DNA of 58,419 nucleotides, taken from contig NZ_JAAHGH010000006.1 in assembly GCF_010672525.1 (NCBI RefSeq), forward strand, positions 1 to 58,419, written 5' to 3'. Positions 37,669-47,271 of this stretch are shown in pieces (position 1 is the stretch's first letter; every line of letters begins with the position of its first letter). The translations under genes were made by a program, and so were the position numbers. The notes below the pieces were generated by a model. The model made no database searches. It was not told the DNA's origin and saw only the letters and a list, made by a program, of their open reading frames with translations. This DNA is from Okeania sp. SIO2B3 (lineage in GTDB: Bacteria; Cyanobacteriota; Cyanobacteriia; Cyanobacteriales; Microcoleaceae).

Positions 37669-39411
37669 ATGAACAGTATCAAAAGTACTTGGACTTATAT
37701 ATTTTGGCTAGGACCAATTTTAACTATTATCGGTGTATCAGCAGGTGTTGTTTCAGGAACTTGGGAACCAATACCATTAAGTTTAATAACTACTGGCATA
37801 GTCATAATTGGTTTGTGGATTTTTTATCAAGCTTATTCTGTAGAACAAAATTCAACTACAACTTGGTGGGGTGGACGAGCAACAGAAGCAGGTACAAATG
37901 CAATTTTTGCCACGATTTCTGTACTAATAATTCTGGGGTTAATCAACTTCTTGGCAGTTCGTTATCAAACTAGAATAGACTTTACTGAAAATCAAAAATT
38001 TACATTATCGCCTCAAACAATTGAAGTATTAGAAAATCTCGAACAACCAGTCAAACTTTGGATATTCGATCGAGGGGAAAATCCTCAATACACTCAACTA
38101 ATAGAAAATTATCAAAGACAAGGAAATGGTAAATTTAATTTTGAGTTAGTAGACCCCCAGAAAGAACCAGGAAAAGCTAATGAATTTGGAGTTCAACAGT
38201 TAGGAGAAATTCATCTCGAAACTGGAGAAAGAAAAGAAGTTATTATTAGTAGAAAACTAGAACCACTAACAGAATCTAAACTAACTAATAATATAGAAGA
38301 AATACTCGGTGGCAGAATCTTAAAAATATACTTTATTCAAGGTCATGGTGAACGAGAATTAGAAGAAGGTCAAAGAGGTTTTTCAGACGCTGTTAAGGCT
38401 CTTGAAAATAAAAAATATATAGTAGAATCTATAAATTTGGCAAGCATTTCTCAAGTACCTGAAGATGCAGATGTTGTGATTATTGCTGGTCCGCAAAGAG
38501 AATTTTTAGAGGCAGAAGTTACTGCTTTAAAAGACTATTTAGACCGAGGTGGTGGTGTATTTATCATGTTAGACCCAAGCACTAACCCAGGGTTAGATGA
38601 TTTATTTGAAGAATGGGGAGTATTAGTTGACGATCGCCTGGCAATAGATGACCCAAGTATTGGTCGGTTAGTAGGTCTTGACCCTTGGGTGGTATTAGTT
38701 AGCAGCTATGGAGAACATCCTATTACTCAAGACTTTAGCAATGGTATTTCCTTATATCCCTTCGCTCGACCGATAGAAAGTGAAACTGTGGATGGAATAG
38801 TAGAAAGTCCGCTAATTTGGACTAATGACCAAAGTTGGGCCGAAACAGATTTAAGGGGTCAGTTACAGTTTAATGAGGGTCGCGATCGCCTTGGACCATT
38901 ATCAATAGGTGTAGCTTTTACTCGTTCTTCTACTGTAGAAAAAGGTAATGAAATAGGATTAGACCTTACTCCTATTCCTCCACTTCCTGGTCAACCACCG
39001 AATGAACCTGTGGCAACTTCTACTTCAGAGTTAGAAGAGCAAAAAGAGATAACTTCAGCTGAAGTTATCCCCCCACTTCCTGGTCAACCACCGGATGAAT
39101 TTGACCCTACAGAAATAGTAGAAAAATCAGAAAATACATCTGAAGAAGCACGTTTAGTAGTGTTAGGAAATTCTCAATTTGCTACAAATGGTTGGTTTCA
39201 ACAACAGCTAAATAAAGATGTTTTTTTTAACTCGGTTTCTTGGTTAGGTAAACCAGAAGAGAAAATACTTTCTATTAGTCCAAAAAAAACCACAAACCGT
39301 CGTATTGCAATGAGGTTAGTACGAGCTAGATTGTTAAGTTGGATGGCAATAGTCATTTTGCCACTTTTAGGGTTTACAATTGGTGGAATTATTTGGTGGC
39401 GAAGACGTTAA
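37669..39411 (+). CDS. GldG-like ABC transport auxiliary protein
   Basis: 580 residues. Two N-terminal TM segments (about 10-55), another at about 80-100, a large extracytoplasmic domain starting 'RIDFTENQKFTLSPQTIEVLENLEQPVKLWIFDR' (the hallmark of GldG/Gld ABC-type uncharacterised transport proteins), and a C-terminal TM (LSWMAIVILPLLGFTIGGII) with a basic end. A low-complexity insert (about 440-490) carries the duplicated IPPLPGQPP(N/D)E segment. In cyanobacteria this gene normally follows the ATPase and permease found at 20721-23212; here it is 14.4 kb away. Partner of the DUF4340 protein next to it. Confidence 0.88.
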   Translation: MNSIKSTWTYIFWLGPILTIIGVSAGVVSGTWEPIPLSLITTGIVIIGLWIFYQAYSVEQNSTTTWWGGRATEAGTNAIFATISVLIILGLINFLAVRYQTRIDFTENQKFTLSPQTIEVLENLEQPVKLWIFDRGENPQYTQLIENYQRQGNGKFNFELVDPQKEPGKANEFGVQQLGEIHLETGERKEVIISRKLEPLTESKLTNNIEEILGGRILKIYFIQGHGERELEEGQRGFSDAVKALENKKYIVESINLASISQVPEDADVVIIAGPQREFLEAEVTALKDYLDRGGGVFIMLDPSTNPGLDDLFEEWGVLVDDRLAIDDPSIGRLVGLDPWVVLVSSYGEHPITQDFSNGISLYPFARPIESETVDGIVESPLIWTNDQSWAETDLRGQLQFNEGRDRLGPLSIGVAFTRSSTVEKGNEIGLDLTPIPPLPGQPPNEPVATSTSELEEQKEITSAEVIPPLPGQPPDEFDPTEIVEKSENTSEEARLVVLGNSQFATNGWFQQQLNKDVFFNSVSWLGKPEEKILSISPKKTTNRRIAMRLVRARLLSWMAIVILPLLGFTIGGIIWWRRR

Positions 39412-39836
39412 CGAAGTCAGAAGTCAGAAGTCAGAAGTTGTTTTTGTAATGGATATTTACTAATGAAGTCAGAAGTCAGAAGTCAGAAGTCAGAAGTTGT
39501 TTTTTTTACGGAGATTTCTGAATTTAGAAGTCAGTATAATTGTTAAAAAGTATATATTTTTGGAGCATTAAAAAAGCAAAACAAATGATTAGAGACTGCC
39601 ATGAGGATAATGAATTCAGAAGTTATAACTCATAATTTAGAATAGGTAATTATTAATTATTAATTGTTGAACTGTCCTCTACCCCCCCTACTTCTTACCG
39701 AAAAATTATGGTCTAAAGCCTCCCCTTTTAAGGGGATAAAAAAAGAGAATATTTCAGATTTCAAGCCTCTCGCTTTCCTAGGTCATGCTGCGCCAACAGC
39801 TAGAGGTACTGATAACTGATAACTGATAACTGAAAT
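39412..39836. repeat. Repeat-filled spacer in the GldG-DUF4340 gap
   Basis: Starts with GAAGTCA heptamers (39413-39500), then about 100 unremarkable bases, then the composite block: TAATTATTAATTATTAATTG (reverse of the TTAATAATTAA tract), GGTCTAAAGCCTCCCC and TTTTAAGGGG palindrome, TTTCAAGCCTCTCGCTTTCC, GAGGTACT and three GATAACT units ending with GAAATGACTTCC-stop, 12 bases before the next gene's ATG. Confidence 0.8.
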
Positions 39837-39850
39837 GACTTCCTAAAATT

Positions 39851-40612
39851 ATGAAAATCAAAAGAACAACTTTAACATTAATATTAACAGCACTTGCTTT
39901 AGGTGGTTTTGTTTATTTTTATGAAATTAGAGGTAAGCAGCAACAAGCTGAATTGCAAGAACAACAAAAACAGGTGTTTAATTTTGAGTCAGAAGAAATT
40001 CAGGCTATTACTATCAAGCAAGAATCAGAAATATTAACTTTAACAAAGGATGAAAATGCCGAAGAAACTACTTGGAAAATAACTGCGCCTGTAGAAAAAG
40101 AAGCCGATCTACCAACAGTAGAATTTTTGTTAGACCAAATAACAGGATTAAAAAGCGATCGCTCTATTAATACTCCCGTTTCTCAGTTATCTGAATATGG
40201 TTTAGAAAAACCAGAAATTACTGTAGAAATTAAACTTCAAGACGATAAAACTAGGAGATTATTTTTAGGGAAGCCAGATTTTGATGGTAATTCTATATAT
40301 TCTCAAGTAGAAGCTGAAGGAGAACCACCAAAAGAGGTGTCTGTTTTGTTATTATCTGTCAATTTCAAAAATGTTTTAACTAAACCAATTGCAGAATGGG
40401 AAAAACAAGAAAAATCAGAAGAATCATCTGCTGAAACAGAAGAATCTACTGAGAAAAAAGATGAACCAGAAACAGCTAAACCATCCTCAGAAAAATCTCC
40501 CGAACAATTAGAAGAATCTACTGAGAAAAAAGATGATTTACCAAGAGAAAAATCATCTCCTAACTCAGAAGTATCTCCTTCAAATACTGATGATTATTTA
40601 CTAACAGAATAG
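39851..40612 (+). CDS. DUF4340 domain protein
   Basis: 253 residues. An N-terminal anchor (TLTLILTALALGGFVYFYEI) is followed by 'FNFESEEIQAITIKQESEILTLTKDE', 'WKITAPVEKEADLPTVEFLLDQITGLKSDR' and 'YGLEKPEITVEIKLQDDKTRRLFLGKPDFDGNSIY', the order typical of DUF4340 proteins that accompany GldG-like ABC components. The extracytoplasmic domain is followed by a low-complexity Glu/Ser/Lys tail with EESTEKKD repeated. Function is not known beyond this association. Part of its 3' end is duplicated downstream at 41035-41201. Confidence 0.85.
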   Translation: MKIKRTTLTLILTALALGGFVYFYEIRGKQQQAELQEQQKQVFNFESEEIQAITIKQESEILTLTKDENAEETTWKITAPVEKEADLPTVEFLLDQITGLKSDRSINTPVSQLSEYGLEKPEITVEIKLQDDKTRRLFLGKPDFDGNSIYSQVEAEGEPPKEVSVLLLSVNFKNVLTKPIAEWEKQEKSEESSAETEESTEKKDEPETAKPSSEKSPEQLEESTEKKDDLPREKSSPNSEVSPSNTDDYLLTE

Positions 40613-40838
40613 TAAGCATTCAGCATTCAGCATTCAGCATTCAGTTATTAACTTATTATCTGAGAAGGAGAATTAAAATTTATGTTTATGCAGCATTCCG
40701 CAGTCAAGAAAAAGGTCATTTCAGTTATTTTTTGTACACCTTTTCGCTTACTGCACTTTGAGCTGGACATTGTAAATATCTGAGCGCTCATTGCTATATC
40801 AATCAGCAAAAGCGCTGTAGTATCCAAAAAGTAAAACT

Positions 40839-40875
40839 TAAAAAACCCAGGCAGATGTAACTACCTGGGTTTTTT
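40839..40875 (+). terminator. Intrinsic terminator
   Basis: AAAAAACCCAGG-CAGATGTAACTA-CCTGGGTTTTTT: a perfect stem with a 12-base loop and a run of six T. Strong Rho-independent terminator shape; the A-run on the other side makes it work in both directions. It lies 230 bases after the DUF4340 gene and should end the GldG-DUF4340 transcript. Confidence 0.9.
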
Positions 40876-40982
40876 GCTTCCAAAGCGGATAGCTAGTTAA
40901 GGCTATTTGGCTAACGCTTAAAATACTAAAGAATCCAATACCCAATTTCCCAATCATATTCCCGACTCAAAACATAGCAATT

Positions 40983-41201
40983 ATGACTCAAACTGCACTA
41001 AATATTGGGACAACAATAACCGACACCCAAAATGACACGGAGAAAAAAGATGCACCAGAAACAGCTAAACCATCCTCAGAAAAATCTCCCGAACAATTAG
41101 AATAATCTACTGAAAAAAAAGACGATATGCAAATAGAAAAATCATCTCTTAACCCAGACGTATCTCCTTCACCTACTGATGATTATTTACTCACAGAATA
41201 G
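40983..41201 (+). pseudogene. Chimeric potA/DUF4340 fragment
   Basis: Reading from the ATG at 40983: [18 protein letters not shown] matches the first 18 residues of the potA product (42422), including its upstream DNA. Then, in frame, TEKKDAPETAKPSSEKSPEQ matches the tail of the DUF4340 protein. A TAA (GAA in the parent) interrupts it after 40 codons, but the frame continues to the DUF4340 ending DDYLLTE-stop at 41201. This is the junction of a tandem duplication running from inside the DUF4340 gene to inside potA. It is unlikely to make a useful protein. Confidence 0.9.
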
Positions 41202-41513
41202 ACATCTCCAATAATAAAAAATCAAATTAATTATTGCACTATATAAATCAATTACAGCGTATTCCACTTTGATGAGGTACATCTACGCGAGCAAGATGCT
41301 CGCACTCATAGGATTTAATTATTAATATCTCTACTTCATATACTTGCAATTTGCTGTATTTCCCCATACTCCCTACTCCCTCTTTTCTGGAGATGTCTAA
41401 TAACTAAATTTATCCCTGAAATTAATAGATTTGCTAGAAACTAAGGCTAAATTTTAACGCTAAATTAATATCGTAGAATAGAACTAATATAAAATTACAG
41501 AAAAGAGATTAAT
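41202..41513. other. Intergenic region
   Basis: Contains the small hairpin GCGAGCAAGATGCTCGC (41287-41303) and a TTCTGGAGATGTCTAATA stretch that also occurs near 41203 and 57405/57531. No gene seen. Confidence 0.5.
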
Positions 41514-42131
41514 ATGATTGTAGAAACTATCCCACAATTAATGACCTTGGATGAATTTTCAGATTGGTATCCAGATGGTTATGGTCGTTATGAATTACAC
41601 AATGGAGTTGTTTTTGAAATGCAACCTACTGGAACTCACGAACAAGTAGCAGGTTTTCTTGCTCTTAAACTAGGAGTACAAATCGAACTTCTTGAACTTC
41701 CTTATATTATTCCCAGACAAGCAATTGTTAAACCTATAGATACAGATAAATCTGGTTATAATCCAGATGTAATTGTTCTGGATAAATCTGCTTTCAAAAA
41801 TGAATCTTTATGGAAAAAAAGTTCCACAATTACTCAAGGAAAAACAGTCAAACTAATTATTGAAGTTGTAAGTACAAATTGGCGCGATGATTATGGTCAT
41901 AAATTAATTGATTATGAGGGATTAGAAATACCAGAATATTGGATAGTTGATTATTTAGGATTAGGAGGAAAACGTTATATTGGCGACCAAAAAAAACCTA
42001 CTTTGTCAATTTATCAGATAATTGATGGGGAATATCAAGTACAACAATTTAGAGGAGATGAAAAAATTATTTATCCTACATTTCCAGAGTTGAAATTAAC
42101 CGCCAAACAGATTTTTGCAGTAGGAGATTAA
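41514..42131 (+). CDS. Uma2 family (DUF820) protein
   Basis: 205 residues, intact. 'LMTLDEFSDWYPDGYGRYELHNGVVFEMQPTGTHEQVAGFLALKL' is the standard Uma2 start with ELxxGxVxxMxP; then 'GYNPDVIVLDKS' (Asp motif), 'VKLIIEVVSTNWRDDYGHKLIDYEGLEIPEYWIVDYLG' (E-V-x-S-T-N strand and YExxGIPEYWIVD). This PD-(D/E)XK-like fold is widespread in cyanobacteria without a known role. It sits inside the duplicated segment between the chimera and potA, so it was either inserted after the duplication or lost from the other copy. Start ATG 41514 with AGAGA upstream. Confidence 0.92.
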   Translation: MIVETIPQLMTLDEFSDWYPDGYGRYELHNGVVFEMQPTGTHEQVAGFLALKLGVQIELLELPYIIPRQAIVKPIDTDKSGYNPDVIVLDKSAFKNESLWKKSSTITQGKTVKLIIEVVSTNWRDDYGHKLIDYEGLEIPEYWIVDYLGLGGKRYIGDQKKPTLSIYQIIDGEYQVQQFRGDEKIIYPTFPELKLTAKQIFAVGD

Positions 42132-42421
42132 AAAAATAGAAAATCAGATTTTTGACCTCCTAGACAAACAGCTAAAAAGTTGTTTGCAAACAACAGCAAA
42201 ATTTTCAAACTGTTCCGATATTTTCTCTCTTGGGTTTAATACCCTACACCTCTAACAGATGTAATAAATGTCTGTATTATCCTCTAGTTAATTAAGCTAC
42301 TTTTACTCAAAATAGATGAAGCGTAATAGCCAGAACTGCTAAAATATTGAAAAACATTACACTTAAATTAATTAAAGACCCAAATTTCCAGAGTAAATTC
42401 CCCACTTATGACATAGCAACC

Positions 42422-43570
42422 ATGACTCAAACTGCACTAAATATAGGAACAACAGTAACCGACACCCAAAATGACGTTGAACTGCGTAAAGTATTCAAAG
42501 TGTTTGAAGGCCATACAGCCGTAAGAGGTGTGGACCTGAATATCCGTCAAGGAGAATTTTTTAGTATTCTTGGCCCTTCTGGCTGTGGCAAGACTACAAC
42601 ATTACGCTTAATTGCTGGGTTTGAATCTCCATCAGCAGGTGAAATAATGATTAGGGGAGTATCCATGAATCAAACTCCTCCTTACCGTCGCCCTGTAAAT
42701 ACTGTTTTCCAAAGCTACGCTCTATTTAATCATCTCAGTGTCAAAGATAATATTGCCTTTGGACTAAAAATTAAACGTGTAGGAAAAACTGAAACCGAAG
42801 AAAAAGTTGCACAAGCTTTACGGTTAGTGAAAATGGAAAAATTTGCCGACCGCTATCCCAATCAAATATCTGGTGGGCAACAACAAAGGGTGGCTTTAGC
42901 AAGGGCGTTGGTAAATCGTCCCGCAGTATTATTATTAGATGAACCTCTTGGTGCCCTAGACTTGAAACTACGCAAACAAATGCAAATGGAATTGTCTAGT
43001 TTACATCGAGATTTAGGCGTAACATTTGTGATGGTAACTCACGACCAAGAAGAAGCTATGAGTATGTCTGACCGTATTGCGGTGATGCACGAAGGTAGAA
43101 TAGAGCAGATAGGTTCCCCTCAAGAAATTTACGAGCGGCCTGAAAGTCCTTTTGTCGCAGATTTTATTGGAGAGACGAATTTATTTCAGGGTAGAGTTGA
43201 ATTTATTGATAATTCAAATATAGTAGTTAAGACAGATCGTGGTCTTAAAATTGTTGTACAACAATCAACGGTTGGTGAAGAAGAGAAAAATGGAGAGATT
43301 TATACAGGTGCTTCCGTAGTCGTCAGTGTGCGGCCAGAGAAAATAGAGCTAAGTCTTTATTCTCCAGATGTATCAGAAAATTGTTTTGAAGGCAGGTTGA
43401 TGAATGTAATGTATATGGGGACTCATGTGTATTATCATGTAAATCTGTTGTCAGGCGATCGCATGACAATCAGACAACCCAATACAGAAGGAACTTTGCC
43501 CAGTGCAGATACTCCTATCTATATTTATTGGGCAAAACAAAATTGTTTAGCTCTCAGCGAGACAAGATAA
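42422..43570 (+). CDS. potA: Spermidine/putrescine ABC transporter ATPase PotA
   Basis: 382 residues from the ATG at 42422 (an in-frame TTG at 42347 would add 25 unrelated residues). ABC ATPase domain: '[33 protein letters not shown]', signature [14 protein letters not shown], Walker [13 protein letters not shown], switch His in [10 protein letters not shown]-terminal TOBE-like domain (about 270-380) follows, as in PotA/FbpC-type importers. It energises uptake of polyamines with the substrate-binding and permease genes downstream (43705-47187). The 18-residue N-terminal extension, duplicated at 40983, is not part of the core fold. Confidence 0.92.
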   Translation: MTQTALNIGTTVTDTQNDVELRKVFKVFEGHTAVRGVDLNIRQGEFFSILGPSGCGKTTTLRLIAGFESPSAGEIMIRGVSMNQTPPYRRPVNTVFQSYALFNHLSVKDNIAFGLKIKRVGKTETEEKVAQALRLVKMEKFADRYPNQISGGQQQRVALARALVNRPAVLLLDEPLGALDLKLRKQMQMELSSLHRDLGVTFVMVTHDQEEAMSMSDRIAVMHEGRIEQIGSPQEIYERPESPFVADFIGETNLFQGRVEFIDNSNIVVKTDRGLKIVVQQSTVGEEEKNGEIYTGASVVVSVRPEKIELSLYSPDVSENCFEGRLMNVMYMGTHVYYHVNLLSGDRMTIRQPNTEGTLPSADTPIYIYWAKQNCLALSETR

Positions 43571-43584
43571 CAAAAACCTATGAA

Positions 43585-43707
43585 AAATTACCGAATAATT
43601 AAGTTTTAAACCCTCTCCTTTAAAGGAGAAAAAAATTTCCTTAAACGTTAATCCTCTCCTTGAAAAGAAGAGGTAATTGTTAATTATTAATTATTAATTA
43701 TTAATTG
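43585..43707. repeat. Composite palindromic repeat between potA and potD
   Basis: CCGAATAATTAAGTTTTAAACCCTCTCC, the CTCCTTTAAAGGAG palindrome (about 43616-43629), CCTCTCCTTGAAAAGAAGAGG and a (TTAATTATTAA)n tract that ends in TTGTTG, where potD begins. Same family as the block at 21826 and 46160. Confidence 0.85.
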
Positions 43708-44871
43708 TTGAAAGTGCCTCCAACTAATTTCGAGAAATATCGGGGAAATGTTATTGCTACATCTGTTGACAAGCAAGATGCTGGCACTTCTAGACGTCAA
43801 TTTCTGAAAACGTCAGCAGCTACTATCGCAGCTTCAGCTCTATCTAGTTGTGGTTGGAGATTAGCAGAAGTAAAATCTAACCCCCGAATGCAGGGAGATT
43901 CAGATTTACTCTATATCTATACTTGGGCAGGTTATACAGATCAAGATTTGCTCGATCGCTTCTACGATGAAACAGGAATCAAAGTAGTTGCAGATGTGTT
44001 TGACTCTAATGAGTCGATGCTAGCTAGAGTACAAGCTGGAGGTGGTGGAGCATATAGCATCATCTATCCGTCTGATTATATGGTGCAAAAAATGGAATCT
44101 CTGGGTTTGCTGACAGAGTTAGACCATTCTCTAATTCTGGGTTTAGACGATCTGTTCCCTGAATTTCAAGACCCTATATATGACCGTGGTAATACCTATA
44201 GTGTACCCATAAGTTGGGGTACTACTGGTTTAATTTACAATCGCAAATTGTTACCAACTGCGCCCACTGACTGGGAGTATCTCTGGGAAAATCAAGATTT
44301 AATATCGAAGCGCTTGACTCTAGTTAATGATGTGCGCGAGGTGATGGGGTGTGCTTTGCGAAAGCTGGGATATTCCTACAACTCTACCAATGTTGAAAGT
44401 ATCAGGGAAGCTTACCAAGAGTTACTCATACTTAGACCAGCGATCGCCTCTTTTACTACAGATGGTTGGCGTTCTCAAATTTTGGTCGAAGATTTGTTAA
44501 TTGCCATGTGTTACTCTTCTGATGCTGCAGAAATTAAACCAGAAAATGAAGACTTAGAATATATTACTCCCCGCAGTGGTTCATCTCTGTGGACGGATAC
44601 ATTAGTAATTCCGACAAATGCTCCTAACCCTGATGGTGCCTATCAGTGGATTAACTTTATGTTACAGCCAGATATAGCTGCTGAAATTGTGGAGAGACTC
44701 AGTTTTGCGACACCTTCTCGTGAAGCTTATCGAAGGTTATCGGAAGAGCTAAAAGAAGATCCTACTTTATTTCCCCCAGAATCAATTATTGAAAAGTGTG
44801 AAAGTTTAGCTCCACTGGGTGAATATGAAGAAGTTTATGATGAGTACTGGACGAAATTAAGAAGTGGATAA
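43705..44871 (+). CDS. potD: Polyamine-binding lipoprotein PotD
   Basis: 388 residues. 'SRRQFLKTSAATIAASALSSCG' carries a twin-arginine motif and a lipobox-like LSSC, so the mature protein is probably a Tat-exported lipoprotein with its Cys lipidated. The mature part is a periplasmic binding protein of the PotD/PotF group: 'LLYIYTWAGYTDQDLLDRFYDETGIKVVADVFDSNESMLARVQAG', 'YSVPISWGTTGLIYN', 'WTDTLVIPTNAPNPDGAYQWINFML'. The start is uncertain: TTG 43705, TTG 43708 or GTG 43714, all just inside the end of the repeat block; no ATG is available before the Tat motif. Works with potA, potB and potC. Confidence 0.88.
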   Translation: MLKVPPTNFEKYRGNVIATSVDKQDAGTSRRQFLKTSAATIAASALSSCGWRLAEVKSNPRMQGDSDLLYIYTWAGYTDQDLLDRFYDETGIKVVADVFDSNESMLARVQAGGGGAYSIIYPSDYMVQKMESLGLLTELDHSLILGLDDLFPEFQDPIYDRGNTYSVPISWGTTGLIYNRKLLPTAPTDWEYLWENQDLISKRLTLVNDVREVMGCALRKLGYSYNSTNVESIREAYQELLILRPAIASFTTDGWRSQILVEDLLIAMCYSSDAAEIKPENEDLEYITPRSGSSLWTDTLVIPTNAPNPDGAYQWINFMLQPDIAAEIVERLSFATPSREAYRRLSEELKEDPTLFPPESIIEKCESLAPLGEYEEVYDEYWTKLRSG

Positions 44872-44874
44872 TTG

Positions 44875-45162
44875 AAAGAAGGAAGAAGGAGGAAGGAAGA
44901 AGGAAGAAGGAAGAAGAAAAATTCCTAAGTTTCTCGGTGGGATGATTCTACGAACTTTTTTTAGTTATTAAAGCCTAAGTATAAGGTTAATCAAATTCCT
45001 TGTTCCTAAAAATATAGAACCCAATAGTTGATAAATTTTCTAACTTCTATAGTGCTTATAGTGCTACAAAAAAATGTTAGGGCATTGATAAAATTGAAAC
45101 CCTTATACAGTCAATAGTTTTGACTTGAGCTGATAACTGATAACTGATAACTGATAACTCAA
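44875..45162. repeat. Purine tract and (GATAACT)4 before potB
   Basis: A GAAGGAAGAAGG tract (44875-44921) follows potD, then AT-rich spacer, then four GATAACT units (45131-45158) and CAA directly before the potB ATG. No separate gene. Confidence 0.8.
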
Positions 45163-46077
45163 ATGACTACACCTACTAAATCATCTTCTATTATTTCATC
45201 TAATTATCAATCGAAAAATGGTATAGGTCAAATATTTAACAAAATGTTAGGCCCTCTAGCTTTATTAGGTCCTGCTGGTTTGTGGTTACTGTTGATATTA
45301 GTGTTGCCAACTTTAGTCATTTTCCAACTGAGTTTAGTAGAAAATATTCGACCGGGAGATTTAGTAAATCCTGATGGCATTGGTAATTATTTACGAGTAT
45401 TTAACCTGATTAATTTAAAAGTAATTTGGCGTTCAATTTATTTTGCTACAGGTACAACAATTTTATGTTTATTATTGGGATTTCCTGTAGCTTATTGGAT
45501 TGCTTTAATATCACCTAAACGGTGGCGAAATTTACTTTTATTAGGCTTTATTTTGCCCCTTTGGACTTCATCTTTATTACGCTCTTATGCTTGGATTACA
45601 ATTTTACGACCCACTGGTGTATTAAACTCAATTATTGGAATTATTGGATTACCACCGTTAGAAGTATTGAATAGAACTCCCGCTGTTTTTATTGGTATGA
45701 GTTATAGTTATTTACCCTATATTGTGACTGTTCTTTATGCTTCTTTAGAAAAGTTAGACCGGAGATTATTAGAAGCATCGGCAGATTTAGGAGCAACCCC
45801 TATACAAACTTTTTGGAAAGTGACTGTTCCTCAAAGTTTACCTGGTATTGCTGCAGGTTCTTTATTAGTTTTTATTAGTTCTTTAGGAGATTTTGTTGAT
45901 CCTGAATTATTGGGTGGTGCTTCTAGTATGACCGCTGCTCGATTAATTTATAATCAATTTTTAGGAGCAACTCAAAATTGGGGGTTTGGTTCTGCTTTGA
46001 GTATGGTTATGATTTTTGGGGTGAGTATAGCGATCGCTCTTTTATTAAAATTTGGCGATGCTAAACCTTCTAAGTAG
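45163..46077 (+). CDS. potB: Polyamine ABC transporter permease PotB
   Basis: 304 residues with six TM segments. The first (PLALLGPAGLWLLLILVLPT) is preceded by a polar N-terminus. The binding-protein-dependent transport motif EAA is seen in 'EASADLGATPIQTFWKVTVPQSLPGIAAGSLLVFISSLGDFVDPELLGG', which contacts the ATPase. The N-terminal half has 'SFAYWIALISPKRWRNLLLLGFILPLWTSSLLRSYAWI'-type sequence usual for PotB. Pairs with PotC. Its start codon abuts a (GATAACT)4 tract with no clear Shine-Dalgarno. Confidence 0.9.
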   Translation: MTTPTKSSSIISSNYQSKNGIGQIFNKMLGPLALLGPAGLWLLLILVLPTLVIFQLSLVENIRPGDLVNPDGIGNYLRVFNLINLKVIWRSIYFATGTTILCLLLGFPVAYWIALISPKRWRNLLLLGFILPLWTSSLLRSYAWITILRPTGVLNSIIGIIGLPPLEVLNRTPAVFIGMSYSYLPYIVTVLYASLEKLDRRLLEASADLGATPIQTFWKVTVPQSLPGIAAGSLLVFISSLGDFVDPELLGGASSMTAARLIYNQFLGATQNWGFGSALSMVMIFGVSIAIALLLKFGDAKPSK

Positions 46078-46338
<261 letters not shown>

Positions 46339-47187
46339 ATGACAAATACTTTAATAAATCCAGAAGATAATATCCCAATAGATATGTCTAAATCTAAATC
46401 AAAATTTCAGATTTCTTGGCAGGTAATATTTACAATTTCAATGTTCTTTTTTATGTACTTGCCAATTTTTGTCTTGACTTTTTATAGTTTCAATAAATCT
46501 AAATATAGTGCAGGATGGGAAGGCTTTACCCTGCAATGGTATGTCAAGCTTTTTCAGGATACTAGGGTTTTAAATGCTTTACAAAATAGTTTAACTGTAG
46601 CTATTTGTGCTGTGGCTGTTTCAGCAGTTATTGGTACTTTAATGGCAGTAGGTTTAGCAAAATATAAATTTCGAGGCAAATCTTTATATTTAGGTGTTTC
46701 TTATTTACCATTAATTATTCCTGATATAGCGATCGCTGTTGCGACTTTAGTCTTTTTAGCAGCGTTGGCAATTAGATTAAGTTTATGGACAATTATTGCA
46801 GCTCATATTGTTTTTTGTCTAGCTTATGTGGGTTTAGTTGTTTCCACAAGATTAGCAGATTTAGACCCTAATTTAGAGGAAGCTGCCCTTGACTTGGGAG
46901 CAACTCCAGTACAAGCTTTTTTGCAAGTATTATTACCCCAATTAATACCAGGAATTGTATCTGGATGTTTGTTAGCTTTTGTATTAAGTATGGATGATTT
47001 TTTAATAGCTAGTTTTACTTCAGGAAGTGGGGCAACAACTTTGCCAATGGAAATTTTTAGTAGGATTCGTACAGGGGTAAAACCTGATATTAATGCCCTG
47101 AGTGTAATTTTAATTTTAGGCTCAGGAGCGATGGCAATTGTTGGAGAATTTTTGCGGACTAGAAGTGAGAAAAAAATTAGTCAGTAG
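46339..47187 (+). CDS. potC: Polyamine ABC transporter permease PotC
   Basis: 282 residues with six TM segments. 'FMYLPIFVLTFYSFNKSKYSAGWEGFTLQWYVKLFQDTRVLNALQNSL' is the PotC N-terminus; 'EEAALDLGATPVQAFLQVLLPQLIPGIVSGCLLAFVLSMDDFLIASFTSG' holds the EAA coupling loop and the well-kept SMDDF motif of PotC. It completes the A-D-B-C set for polyamine uptake. As with potB, the ATG directly follows GATAACT repeats. Confidence 0.92.
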   Translation: MTNTLINPEDNIPIDMSKSKSKFQISWQVIFTISMFFFMYLPIFVLTFYSFNKSKYSAGWEGFTLQWYVKLFQDTRVLNALQNSLTVAICAVAVSAVIGTLMAVGLAKYKFRGKSLYLGVSYLPLIIPDIAIAVATLVFLAALAIRLSLWTIIAAHIVFCLAYVGLVVSTRLADLDPNLEEAALDLGATPVQAFLQVLLPQLIPGIVSGCLLAFVLSMDDFLIASFTSGSGATTLPMEIFSRIRTGVKPDINALSVILILGSGAMAIVGEFLRTRSEKKISQ

Positions 47188-47196
47188 TTCAGGAAT

Positions 47197-47271
47197 ATGA
47201 AGTTCAAGAATATGAGATTTATTAGCCCTAAAATAGATTTTGCCTTCAAAAAAATATTTGGCTTAACATAA
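47197..47271 (+). pseudogene. N-terminal remnant of a PD-(D/E)XK transposase-like (Rpn/PDDEXK_2) gene
   Basis: 24 codons, MKFKNMRFISPKIDFAFKKI then FGLT-stop. 'FISPKIDFAFKKIFG' is the very conserved start of Rpn-type/PDDEXK_2 proteins, which are normally about 250-310 residues. The rest of the gene is missing or scrambled. Confidence 0.75.

Noticed and set aside
42347-42421. Upstream TTG start of PotA
   Set aside because: No ribosome site, and the duplicated copy at 40983 diverges above the ATG, as expected for non-coding DNA.
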